NCBI RefSeq assembly: GCF_009828095.1
Contig: NZ_WTYP01000001.1
Coordinates: forward strand, 558,001-622,000
DNA from: Pontixanthobacter luteolus
Lineage (GTDB): Bacteria; Pseudomonadota; Alphaproteobacteria; Sphingomonadales; Sphingomonadaceae
DNA length: 64,000 nt
Direction of reading: 5' to 3'
The translations under genes and the position numbers were made by a program. Numbering within the stretch: position 1 is the first letter of the stretch; every line of letters starts with the position of its first letter. The notes under the pieces are model-generated. The model was not told where the DNA came from, searched no databases, and saw nothing but the letters and a program-made list of their open reading frames with translations. Below are positions 29,169 through 37,005 of this stretch, one piece after another.

Positions 29169-31636
29169 CAAAATCGGGGGAGGCGCAATTGCTGCGCCAG
29201 GCTGACGGCACGCTGGATAACCGCTCACTGGTTTACATTGCGGGGTTGGCGCTGGCCTTTGTAATCAGCACCGCAATCTTGTGGCTCGCCAGCGGCAGCA
29301 CCGTGCTGGCCGCGGTGTATGGCGGCGGCGTGCTGGCGCTGATCGCTGCGGTATTTGCCTTTGGCCGGCTTCAGACAGTACCTGCCAGTGAAGAGCTCGC
29401 GCCGCCCGACTGGTCGGTGACCGTCGCAGCAATCGAGCAGGACGGTGTCGCGGTCGCGGTGACAGACCGTGCCAACCGCCTGACCTGCGCCAACACTGCA
29501 TTCAGCGAATGGTTCGGCACCGGCATTGCCCCGCCGAACCTTCCGCTTGACCGTCCATCGCTGGAGGCGCTGACGCGAACCGCGCGTGAGGCATGGCGCG
29601 ATGGCAAGGCCGATGCTTCGGACCTTGTTCGAACCGACGGTAATCCAGGCTGGCACGCGCAGGCTGAACGCGCCGGGCGCGGCGATGACTATCTTATCTG
29701 GCGGTTCACCAGGGTGGACGGCGCGGATACATCAGGCGCGGTGCTCGACTGGATTGGCGGGCTGACCGGGCAATTGCTTTCCCGCGCCGGGATCGAGGCT
29801 GCACTTGTCGGAAATGACGGCATCATCATTGCCGCCAGCGCGGGATTTGCCGACCGTGCGGCAGGGGATTCTTCGGCCACTCTGGCCGGTCAGGAATTCG
29901 TGACTTATCTGCGCACTGACGACCGCGACCGGATCTTTTTCGCGCGAGAGGGGCGCAAAGGGCCGCCGCAGCAACTGGTGCAGGTGCCGCTGCACGACCC
30001 GGCTGTGCCGTCTCCTGCACTTTCGGCTGGGGGGCGCGATGCATCGCTGATGCTGCTGATCGAAAGCGGCGTTGGCATCGGGGCTGGCGGCGAACCTGCC
30101 AACACCGCAGCGACCCCGCAATTGGAGGCGCTGCTGGGTGCCTTGCCGCTAGGGCTCGCGATGACTGATCGGGACGGGCGTTTCCTGTTCGGCAACAATG
30201 CTTTTCTGCGCGCCGTGGACCGCGACGGTCAGGGCGTACCGCAATATCCCTCCGATCTGGTGGTGCGCGAAGACAAGACGGCGCTTTCCGACGCGGTTCG
30301 CCGGTTCGGCAAGGGGCCGGCCAGCAATGGCGATATGGCGATCCGCCTGAAAACCCAGCCCGACGACCCGGTTTCGCTGGGCCTAGCCGGTGTGCGCGGA
30401 TTGGGAGAAGCGGCAGTATTGCTGAGCCTGACCGATTCCACTGAGGAAACCCGTCTCAAACGCCAGGTCGCGCAGGCTACGAAAATGCAGGCCGTTGGCC
30501 AGCTGGCGGGCGGCGTGGCGCATGATTTCAACAATGTCCTCACCGCGATTATCGGTTACTGCGACCTTATGCTGTTGCGCCACACGCCGGGCGACAGCGA
30601 TTATGACGATATCCAGCAAATCCGCGCGAATTCGAACCGCGCTGCCAGCCTGACGCGGCAGTTGCTGGCCTTCAGCCGCCAGCAGACGCTGCGGCCGCAA
30701 GTTCTGCAATTGCCGGATGTGTTGAGCGAGGTGAGCCAATTGCTGCGCCGCCTGATGGGCGCCAAGATCACCTTCAAGGTGCGCCACGACCGCGATCTGG
30801 GCCCGGTTCGTGCAGACCCGCAGCAATTGGAGCAGGTGATCGTCAATCTGGCGGTCAATGCACGCGATGCGATGCAGGCCCGCGGGGATGGCAGCGGCGA
30901 ATTGTCGATGGTTACGCGCCGTGTGATGGCCAAGGACGTGCGCAAGATGGGTTCGGAGATTATCCCGGTGTCGGATTACACCGTGCTCGTCGTGACCGAC
31001 ACAGGGGGCGGCATTCCGCCAGAAGCGCTCGGCAAGATATTCGAACCGTTCTTCACAACGAAGGAACAGGGTAAGGGCACCGGCCTAGGTCTGTCGACGG
31101 TCTACGGGATCGTCAAGCAATCCGGCGGGTTCATTTTTGCAGACAACATTGCGGGCGCCGATGGGCGGCCCAGCGGCGCCCGCTTTACGATCTACCTGCC
31201 GGTCCACCACGGCGCAGTTCCGCAAAAAGCAGAAGCCAACCCTGAAAAACCGGCCAGCGAATGGTCCGGCGGGGGACGCGTATTGCTGGTAGAGGACGAA
31301 GACATGGTTCGCGCGGTTGCAGAGCGCGCGCTTACCCGCTCCGGTTACACCGTCACCACTGCAAGCGATGGTGAGGAAGGTCTGGCCGCGATGGCCAATG
31401 GCGGCGAGTTCGACCTGATCCTGTCGGATGTGGTGATGCCCGGAATGGACGGCCCAACCATGGTCAAGGCACTGCGCAAGACCAATCCCGACATGCCTGT
31501 GCTGTTTATGTCCGGATATGCCGAAGAACAGTTGCGCCGCGAGATTAATGTCGAAAACATGCATTTCATAGCTAAGCCATTCAGCGTGCAGGAAATTAGT
31601 GAGTGCGTCGGGTCCGTCATGGGCAAGATTTCCTGA
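29165..31636 (+). CDS. cckA: Hybrid sensor histidine kinase CckA
   Basis: 823 residues. Two adjacent transmembrane helices (about 20-65), PAS-like sensory region (about 90-430), dimerisation/phosphoacceptor helix with His in AGGVAHDFNN (about residue 452), ATPase domain with DTGGGIPPEALGKIFEPFFTTK and GTGLGLSTVYG, and a C-terminal receiver with the phospho-Asp in LSDVVMPGMDG (about 755). In Caulobacter CckA, via ChpT, phosphorylates CtrA and CpdR to control the cell cycle; in sphingomonads the same relay tends to control motility and related traits. Coupled to the DUF2062 gene upstream. Confidence 0.95.
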   Translation: MTKSGEAQLLRQADGTLDNRSLVYIAGLALAFVISTAILWLASGSTVLAAVYGGGVLALIAAVFAFGRLQTVPASEELAPPDWSVTVAAIEQDGVAVAVTDRANRLTCANTAFSEWFGTGIAPPNLPLDRPSLEALTRTAREAWRDGKADASDLVRTDGNPGWHAQAERAGRGDDYLIWRFTRVDGADTSGAVLDWIGGLTGQLLSRAGIEAALVGNDGIIIAASAGFADRAAGDSSATLAGQEFVTYLRTDDRDRIFFAREGRKGPPQQLVQVPLHDPAVPSPALSAGGRDASLMLLIESGVGIGAGGEPANTAATPQLEALLGALPLGLAMTDRDGRFLFGNNAFLRAVDRDGQGVPQYPSDLVVREDKTALSDAVRRFGKGPASNGDMAIRLKTQPDDPVSLGLAGVRGLGEAAVLLSLTDSTEETRLKRQVAQATKMQAVGQLAGGVAHDFNNVLTAIIGYCDLMLLRHTPGDSDYDDIQQIRANSNRAASLTRQLLAFSRQQTLRPQVLQLPDVLSEVSQLLRRLMGAKITFKVRHDRDLGPVRADPQQLEQVIVNLAVNARDAMQARGDGSGELSMVTRRVMAKDVRKMGSEIIPVSDYTVLVVTDTGGGIPPEALGKIFEPFFTTKEQGKGTGLGLSTVYGIVKQSGGFIFADNIAGADGRPSGARFTIYLPVHHGAVPQKAEANPEKPASEWSGGGRVLLVEDEDMVRAVAERALTRSGYTVTTASDGEEGLAAMANGGEFDLILSDVVMPGMDGPTMVKALRKTNPDMPVLFMSGYAEEQLRREINVENMHFIAKPFSVQEISECVGSVMGKIS

Positions 31637-31775
31637 CCAGAACCGAAAATTATTGTTGAGCGGCCTTGCATTATTTGAGCTCTTGCGAGAGTTTCGTGTC
31701 AGGCCAGCGCCGCTTCTAGCGGAAGAATTGGCAATCATCGGGTTGTGATCACCACTGCTTAGGGGGATTAACTCG

Positions 31776-32393
31776 ATGAAGAAATTGAAGATCACTTTCG
31801 GCGCGGCAGCATTGTCGCTTTCCATGACACTACCGGTAACATCTGCGAATGCGCAGGCGTCTGAACCCTTGCTTGGCCAGTTGGCCATGGTGGGGTTCAA
31901 TTTCTGTCCGCGCGGCTGGGCCAATGCAGATGGCACTTTGCTTGCGATTAGCCAGTATCAGGCACTCTTTTCGCTTTTGGGTACGCAATATGGCGGCGAT
32001 GGCCGGACCACTTTTGCGTTGCCGGATTTGCGCAGCCGCGTGCCGATCCACACTGGCACCGGGCCGGGCCTTTCCACCTATCCGCAAGGTTCGCGTGGCG
32101 GAGTTGAACGTGTCGTACTGACCGGCGCCGAAGTCGGCCCGCATACCCACACAGCGCTGCTAAGGGCTGAAGGTCAAACTGTGGCTGATTCCAGCAACCC
32201 GGCCGGAAATGCCTTGGCGCGCGGCGCGCAGATATATTCGAATAACAGCGCGCCCGACGCGGCGGATGCGCTGCACCCGCAATCGATTGCCGTGGCAAGT
32301 GGGGGTGGCGGACAGCCGCATTACAATGTCCAGCCCTATCTGACGCTGCGCTGGTGTGTTTCGCTGCAAGGCATATTCCCATCGCGCAACTGA
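31776..32393 (+). CDS. Exported Tail-Collar domain protein, array copy 1
   Basis: 205 residues: Sec signal peptide (about 1-26, ending ANAQA) and one phage Tail-Collar-like domain with the microcystin-dependent-protein (MdpB) pattern: FNFCPRGWANADG, LLAISQYQALFSLLG, then YGGDGRTTFALPDLRSRVP. The C-terminus has TLRWCV and ends FPSRN. Two cysteines (FC and WC) probably form a disulfide outside the cytoplasm. AGGGGG lies about 8 nt before the ATG. First of five paralogues in a row; function of such proteins in bacteria is unclear. Confidence 0.85.
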   Translation: MKKLKITFGAAALSLSMTLPVTSANAQASEPLLGQLAMVGFNFCPRGWANADGTLLAISQYQALFSLLGTQYGGDGRTTFALPDLRSRVPIHTGTGPGLSTYPQGSRGGVERVVLTGAEVGPHTHTALLRAEGQTVADSSNPAGNALARGAQIYSNNSAPDAADALHPQSIAVASGGGGQPHYNVQPYLTLRWCVSLQGIFPSRN

Positions 32394-32445
32394 CGCAGAT
32401 TCTCAGACTAACACTCGTCACAACCAGTTTTCAGGAGATGGTCAG

Positions 32446-33066
32446 ATGACCTTCAAGAAAATATCGATGATTGCCGCAGCAACTGCTTCGTTGGCTTTGC
32501 TGCCTACCACCCAGGCAAACGCGCAAGCGGGAGGCACCCAATTCATTGGCCAGCTGATGCTAAATGGATCGACCTTTTGTCCGCGTGAATGGGCAAATGC
32601 AGACGGCCAATTGCTGCCGATTTCGCAGAACACGGCGTTATTTTCCTTGCTCGGGACGATTTACGGCGGCGATGGCCGGACCACTTTTGCGCTGCCGGAT
32701 TTGCGCAGCCGCGTGCCGATCCACACTGGCACCGGGCCGGGCCTTTCCACCTATCCGCAAGGTTCGCGCGGCGGAGTTGAGCGTGTCGCACTGACCGGCG
32801 CCGAAGTCGGCCCGCATAGCCACACAGCGCTGCTAAGGGCTGAAGGTCAGACTGTGGCTGATTCCAGCAATCCGGCTGGAAATGCCTTGGCTCGCGGCGC
32901 GCAGATTTATTCAAATAACAGCGCGCCCGACGCGGCGGATGCGCTGCATCCACAATCGATTGCCGTGGCAAGTGGGGGCGGCGGACAGCCGCATTACAAC
33001 GTCCAGCCCTATCTTACGCTGCGCTGGTGCGTCGCATTGCAAGGCATCTATCCGTCACGCAATTGA
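32446..33066 (+). CDS. Exported Tail-Collar domain protein, array copy 2
   Basis: 206 residues from the ATG at 32446, which has CAGGAG about 8 nt upstream; the frame is open further but without a ribosome site. Signal peptide ends ANAQA. Same domain as copy 1 (STFCPREWANADG, TALFSLLG, TTFALPDLRSRVP, TLRWCV, YPSRN). From about residue 72 to the end it is almost identical to copy 1 at DNA level, while the first third differs, pointing to recent partial duplication or gene conversion. Confidence 0.85.
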   Translation: MTFKKISMIAAATASLALLPTTQANAQAGGTQFIGQLMLNGSTFCPREWANADGQLLPISQNTALFSLLGTIYGGDGRTTFALPDLRSRVPIHTGTGPGLSTYPQGSRGGVERVALTGAEVGPHSHTALLRAEGQTVADSSNPAGNALARGAQIYSNNSAPDAADALHPQSIAVASGGGGQPHYNVQPYLTLRWCVALQGIYPSRN

Positions 33067-33086
33067 TCACGCGGAATTGGTAAAAG

Positions 33087-33116
33087 TGAGGGGCGCATTG
33101 AGCCATGCGCCCCTCA
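33087..33116 (+). terminator. Hairpin after Tail-Collar copy 2
   Basis: TGAGGGGCGCA and TGCGCCCCTCA around an 8-nt loop, a perfect 11-bp stem 20 nt after the stop, but with a poor T tract. It may attenuate transcription between copies 2 and 3, or protect the upstream mRNA end. Confidence 0.5.
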
Positions 33117-33290
33117 TGAAATTGTTCCGACTGAGCGTTTCGGTTCGGAGCGCGCACGAAGTTTGTGCGGCTTGTATGAAACCGACAAAATGCGGCCCGC
33201 GCCTTGTGGTTTGCGGGTCCTCCAGTACAAATGTCTGACGAGATCGGGGAACTCGGCTTCGATCTTTTATCGATTTGATGGGGGAACATC

Positions 33291-33908
33291 ATGAAACGAA
33301 TAGCAAAACTGGCTGTAATCGCGTCAGCGCCAGCAGCCCTGATGAGCACTGCAACTCCGGCCAGTGCGGGTGTAGATGAATATCTTGGTGAGCTGATGCT
33401 TGTCGGCTACAATTTTTGTCCGCGCGGCAGTTTTGAGGCGAATGGTGCGTTGCTGCCCATCGCGCAGTGGCAGGCGCTGTTTTCCCTATACGGCACGACA
33501 TTTGGTGGTGACGGACGTACCAGTTTCGGTCTTCCCGATTTGCGCGGCAGGTCACCGATTGGCCAAGGTTCAGGCCCCGGTCTTCCCACTGTTCGGTGGG
33601 GTGAAAAGAGCGGTTCGACCAGCTTCACTCTGAACATTACCCAGATGCCTTCGCACAATCACACTGGCGAAGTTCGGTCCGAAAACGCGGTTCAGGCGGA
33701 CACCGGCAATCCTGCCGGCAACGCCATCGCGCGTTCGACCCTGACGATCTATTCGAACAATTCCCCGCCAACCGCTGCAGGTGCGATGCATCCGGGCACT
33801 TTGTTCATCAACAACACTGGCGGAAATCAGCCCGTTAACAAGCGTAGCCCGTATGTTGGCATGCGTTACTGCGTGGTGAATTCGGGCGTCTTCCCGTCGC
33901 GCAATTGA
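33291..33908 (+). CDS. Exported Tail-Collar domain protein, array copy 3
   Basis: 205 residues: signal peptide (about 1-25, ending ASAG), then LVGYNFCPRGSFEANG, QALFSLYGTTFGGDGRTSFGLPDLRGRSP, a His-containing QMPSHNHTGEVR, and a C-terminal MRYCV with FPSRN at the end. Closest relative in the array is copy 4. AGCGACGAT-type spacing is absent; the ATG is preceded by GGGG 8 nt upstream. Confidence 0.85.
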   Translation: MKRIAKLAVIASAPAALMSTATPASAGVDEYLGELMLVGYNFCPRGSFEANGALLPIAQWQALFSLYGTTFGGDGRTSFGLPDLRGRSPIGQGSGPGLPTVRWGEKSGSTSFTLNITQMPSHNHTGEVRSENAVQADTGNPAGNAIARSTLTIYSNNSPPTAAGAMHPGTLFINNTGGNQPVNKRSPYVGMRYCVVNSGVFPSRN

Positions 33909-33985
33909 CGCGCCGCAAAGGCACTCGCTGAACGCACAGCCCGCAGCTTGGTTCTGGCGGGCAACCAATTGATAAGGAATTTTCC

Positions 33986-34603
33986 ATGAAGAACATTCTT
34001 AAAATCGCAGCACTGGCCGCAGCACCTGCTGCCTTGCTGTCCGCGCCAACACCGGCCGCAGCGGGCACCGATGAGTACATCGGTGAACTGATGCTGGTCG
34101 GATACAATTTCTGCCCGCGTGCAAGCGCCGAAGCCGCAGGGCAGCTGTTGGCGATCAGTTCGAATACTGCGCTCTTCTCGCTCTATGGGACGATCTATGG
34201 CGGGGATGGCCGTACGACTTTTGCCCTACCCGATTTGCGGGGCAGGGCAGCAATCGGACAGGGTTCGGGTCCAGGTCTTCCGACCGTTCCACAGGGTTCA
34301 CGCGGCGGTTCGACCAGTTTCACCCTGAGTGTTGCACAGATGCCGTCGCACAATCACACAGGTGAAGTCAGGTCCGAAAACGCGGTTCAGGCGGACACCG
34401 GTAATCCTGGCGGCAACGCTCTCGCCCGGTCAACTCTGACGATCTATTCGAACAATTCCCCGCCGACCGCGGCAGGTGCGATGCACCCGGGCACCTTGTT
34501 CATCAACAACAATGGCGGGGGTCAGTCTGTCAGCAAGCGCAGCCCGTATCTCGGCATGCGCTACTGCGTCGTAACTCAGGGTATCTTCCCTTCGCGCAAC
34601 TGA
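33986..34603 (+). CDS. Exported Tail-Collar domain protein, array copy 4
   Basis: 205 residues: signal peptide (about 1-27, ending AAAG), NFCPRASAEAAG, TALFSLYGTIYGGDGRTTFALPDLRGRA, QMPSHNHTGEVR, MRYCV, FPSRN. The 3' half is nearly identical to copy 3 in DNA. Only 77 nt separate it from copy 3, so the two are probably co-transcribed. AAGGAA lies about 8 nt before the ATG. Confidence 0.85.
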   Translation: MKNILKIAALAAAPAALLSAPTPAAAGTDEYIGELMLVGYNFCPRASAEAAGQLLAISSNTALFSLYGTIYGGDGRTTFALPDLRGRAAIGQGSGPGLPTVPQGSRGGSTSFTLSVAQMPSHNHTGEVRSENAVQADTGNPGGNALARSTLTIYSNNSPPTAAGAMHPGTLFINNNGGGQSVSKRSPYLGMRYCVVTQGIFPSRN

Positions 34604-34618
34604 TTTGGTGAATTGGTA

Positions 34619-34644
34619 GGAGGCGCGGCGATTTTCGCGCCTCC
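34619..34644 (+). terminator. Hairpin after Tail-Collar copy 4
   Basis: GGAGGCGCG and CGCGCCTCC around an 8-nt loop, 15 nt after the stop, followed by an AT-rich stretch (ACATTATTTGCATT). Possible terminator or attenuator before copy 5. Confidence 0.5.
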
Positions 34645-34730
34645 ACATTATTTGCATTATATCAATTCGGTTTTGAGCTGGACGGCGACCTGCTGCCCAG
34701 AACCCCTTCGCTTGCCTGTACGGAGCGCTT

Positions 34731-35351
34731 ATGAAATTTCTAAAATCAATCATACATGTTGCGGCAATTGGAACCGCCGCCCAGCTTGCGGCAGCACCTG
34801 CCGCAGCGCAGTCAGAAATGTATCTTGGTCAGGTATTCATGTTTACCGGCTCATTCTGCCCGGCGGGCAGCGTGGAAACCAGTGGACAGGCATTACCAAT
34901 TACTCAGAATGCTTCGCTGTTCTCGGTCATGGGAGTTCAGTTCGGCGGTGATGGCCAGACCAGTTTCAACGTGCCCGATCTGCGCGGCCGTATGCCGATG
35001 CATGCCGGCGCGGGCCCGGACCTTTCCGGCCGCAGCGTCGGTGAGACCGGAGGGGCTGAGAACTTTCAACTGATCACCGATAACATCCCTGCGCATTCGC
35101 ATCCGGCCCAGCTACTTTCCAATGCGACAGTGGCTGCCGATTCCGGAAACCCCAGCGGAAATGCCCTCGGCCGTTCGACCGATGCCGATATCTACACCAA
35201 TGTAGAAGCACCGGTCGCCGCCAATGCGCTGCACTCTGGCTCGGTAGTGATTGGCAATACCGGTGAAGGGGAACCGGTTACGGCGATCAGCCCGTACACG
35301 GTCCTGCGTTTCTGTGTCGTCACACAAGGGCCGTACCCGCCACGCCCCTAA
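34731..35351 (+). CDS. Exported Tail-Collar domain protein, array copy 5 (most diverged)
   Basis: 206 residues: signal peptide (about 1-25, ending AAAQS), GSFCPAGSVETSGQ, ASLFSVMGVQFGGDGQTSFNVPDLRGRMP, NIPAHSHPAQ, LRFCV, and a terminal YPPRP instead of FPSRN. It keeps the two cysteines. It shares no long identical DNA with the other copies, so it is the oldest branch of the array. A strong terminator follows. Confidence 0.85.
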   Translation: MKFLKSIIHVAAIGTAAQLAAAPAAAQSEMYLGQVFMFTGSFCPAGSVETSGQALPITQNASLFSVMGVQFGGDGQTSFNVPDLRGRMPMHAGAGPDLSGRSVGETGGAENFQLITDNIPAHSHPAQLLSNATVAADSGNPSGNALGRSTDADIYTNVEAPVAANALHSGSVVIGNTGEGEPVTAISPYTVLRFCVVTQGPYPPRP

Positions 35352-35370
35352 CGTTCAGGTGGCAATCAGG

Positions 35371-35405
35371 AAAGGGCGTGCAGCTTTGTTTGCGCGCCCT
35401 TTTTT
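35371..35405 (+). terminator. Rho-independent terminator closing the Tail-Collar array
   Basis: AAAGGGCGTGC, an AT-rich loop and GCGCGCCCTTT, followed by a run of Ts, 20 nt after the stop of copy 5. It separates the array from the DUF4139 genes. Confidence 0.8.
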
Positions 35406-35499
35406 GCGGGAGGTCAGTCGATTGACTACGGCCCGGGAATTGGAGAAGGTGCTGCGATACTACGCGGGCTTGACCCGCAAACAGGGGAAGGGATCGAAC

Positions 35500-36993
35500 A
35501 TGCGGACTGCACGGAAGTTTAGCTGCGGAATTGGCCTGATTGGTTTGATGGCAGCTGCGGCGGGTGCTGCGCAATCGGTCCCCGATCCAGACGAGACCGC
35601 ACAGGGCGATGTTTCGGTCACGATTTACCAGAATGGCCAGTCGCTGGTGCAGGACATCCGGCAACTCGATATTGCACGTGGCCGCAGCCGGATTGAGTTT
35701 CCCGATGTGTCGGCCCAGATCCGTGCTCAGACCCTGAGTTTTGCCGCGCGCGACACTGCTATCATCGAACAGAATTTCGACTTCGACCTGCTCACCCCCG
35801 GCAAGCTGATGGAAAAAGCCATTGGCCAGACGATCACGCTTGTACGCACCAACCCTGCAACCGGCGCAGAAACACGCGAGAGAGCAAAGATCCTCTCCAC
35901 GGCTGGCGGCGTGGTCGTGCAAATCGGCAACCGGATCGAGGTGCTGCGTGATGACGGTTTGCCTGTCCGCGCAGTGTTCGACCGGGTGCCGCCGAACCTG
36001 CGCGCCCGCCCGACGTTATCGGTCAATGTCGAAAGCACCCGTTCCGGTGTGCGCCCGGCAGCGATCCGGTATCTGACGCCCGGCCTTGGCTGGACCGCAG
36101 ACTATGTTGCGCTGTTCGATGATGGGGACAGCACCATCGATATGCAGGGCTGGGTCACGCTGACAAACACGACCGGTACGACGTTTCACAACGCCGACAC
36201 ATTGCTGGTTGCCGGTAGCCCCAATGGCCGGTTCGGCGGCGGGCGCAGCCAGCGCAATATGTTGCGTGCCGGGACTGAGTCTTCGGGCCGCGAGCAGGTC
36301 GGAGATTTCTATCTCTATCCAATCGATGCACGAACGACGATTGCCAATCAGCAGACCAAGCAGGTCAGTTTCCTCGACGTGCAGGGCGTAACGGCGAAAA
36401 AGGTCTATCGGCGGACGGTTAATTGGCTGAGCAATGACAGCAATCCGCAGAACGTTTCGAGCGAGATATCCTTCAACACGTCTAGCCAGGGCGGGCTGGG
36501 CGATGCCCTGCCAGCAGGCACAGTCCGTTTCTATCAGCGCGACAGCCAGGGCACTCCGCAATTTATCGGCGAGAACACCATTGGCCACACGCCGACCGGC
36601 AGCGAGCTTTCGCTTCGCACCGGCGATGCGTTTGACATATTTGTTCAGGCCGAGGTGGAAAAACGCGAAGAAATAACCTCTGGCGAGTGGATCAAGACCC
36701 GGCGTTATGTTGTCTATCAGGACGGCAACGAAACCGCGCGTCTTGATGAAGAGAGGCCCGAAAAGTTTTGGCAAACAGCCATGCGTTACACGATCACCAA
36801 CGCGAAGGATGAGGCTGTCGAGATCGATTTGGTGCAGGCAGGGCTCGATCGCGGCTGGTGGTCGCGCGACTACCGCATCGTCAGCGAAGACGAATCCGGG
36901 GTCCAGATCAATGCCGACCGGCGAAAATGGGTCGTGCCGGTTCCGGCCAATGGTGAACGCGAGTTCCGCGTAATTTTTGCAACCCGGTATTAA
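35500..36993 (+). CDS. Exported DUF4139 domain protein 1
   Basis: 497 residues from the ATG at 35500, preceded by GGGGAAGGG; a longer frame back to 35251 would run through the previous gene and its terminator. Signal peptide (about 1-28). The mature protein is beta-rich with DVSVTIYQNGQSLVQD, then ITLVRTNPATGAETRERAKILS, a central RYLTPGLGWTADYVALFDD (the DUF4139 core), and the C-terminal WSRDYRIV. Family function is unknown. A second DUF4139 gene starts 12 nt downstream with the same domain order. Confidence 0.85.
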   Translation: MRTARKFSCGIGLIGLMAAAAGAAQSVPDPDETAQGDVSVTIYQNGQSLVQDIRQLDIARGRSRIEFPDVSAQIRAQTLSFAARDTAIIEQNFDFDLLTPGKLMEKAIGQTITLVRTNPATGAETRERAKILSTAGGVVVQIGNRIEVLRDDGLPVRAVFDRVPPNLRARPTLSVNVESTRSGVRPAAIRYLTPGLGWTADYVALFDDGDSTIDMQGWVTLTNTTGTTFHNADTLLVAGSPNGRFGGGRSQRNMLRAGTESSGREQVGDFYLYPIDARTTIANQQTKQVSFLDVQGVTAKKVYRRTVNWLSNDSNPQNVSSEISFNTSSQGGLGDALPAGTVRFYQRDSQGTPQFIGENTIGHTPTGSELSLRTGDAFDIFVQAEVEKREEITSGEWIKTRRYVVYQDGNETARLDEERPEKFWQTAMRYTITNAKDEAVEIDLVQAGLDRGWWSRDYRIVSEDESGVQINADRRKWVVPVPANGEREFRVIFATRY

Positions 36994-37005
36994 GGGCACA
37001 GCGCC

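Noticed and set aside
31776-35351. CRISPR or satellite repeat
   Set aside because: The repetition is at gene scale and due to paralogues; there are no short direct repeats with unique spacers.
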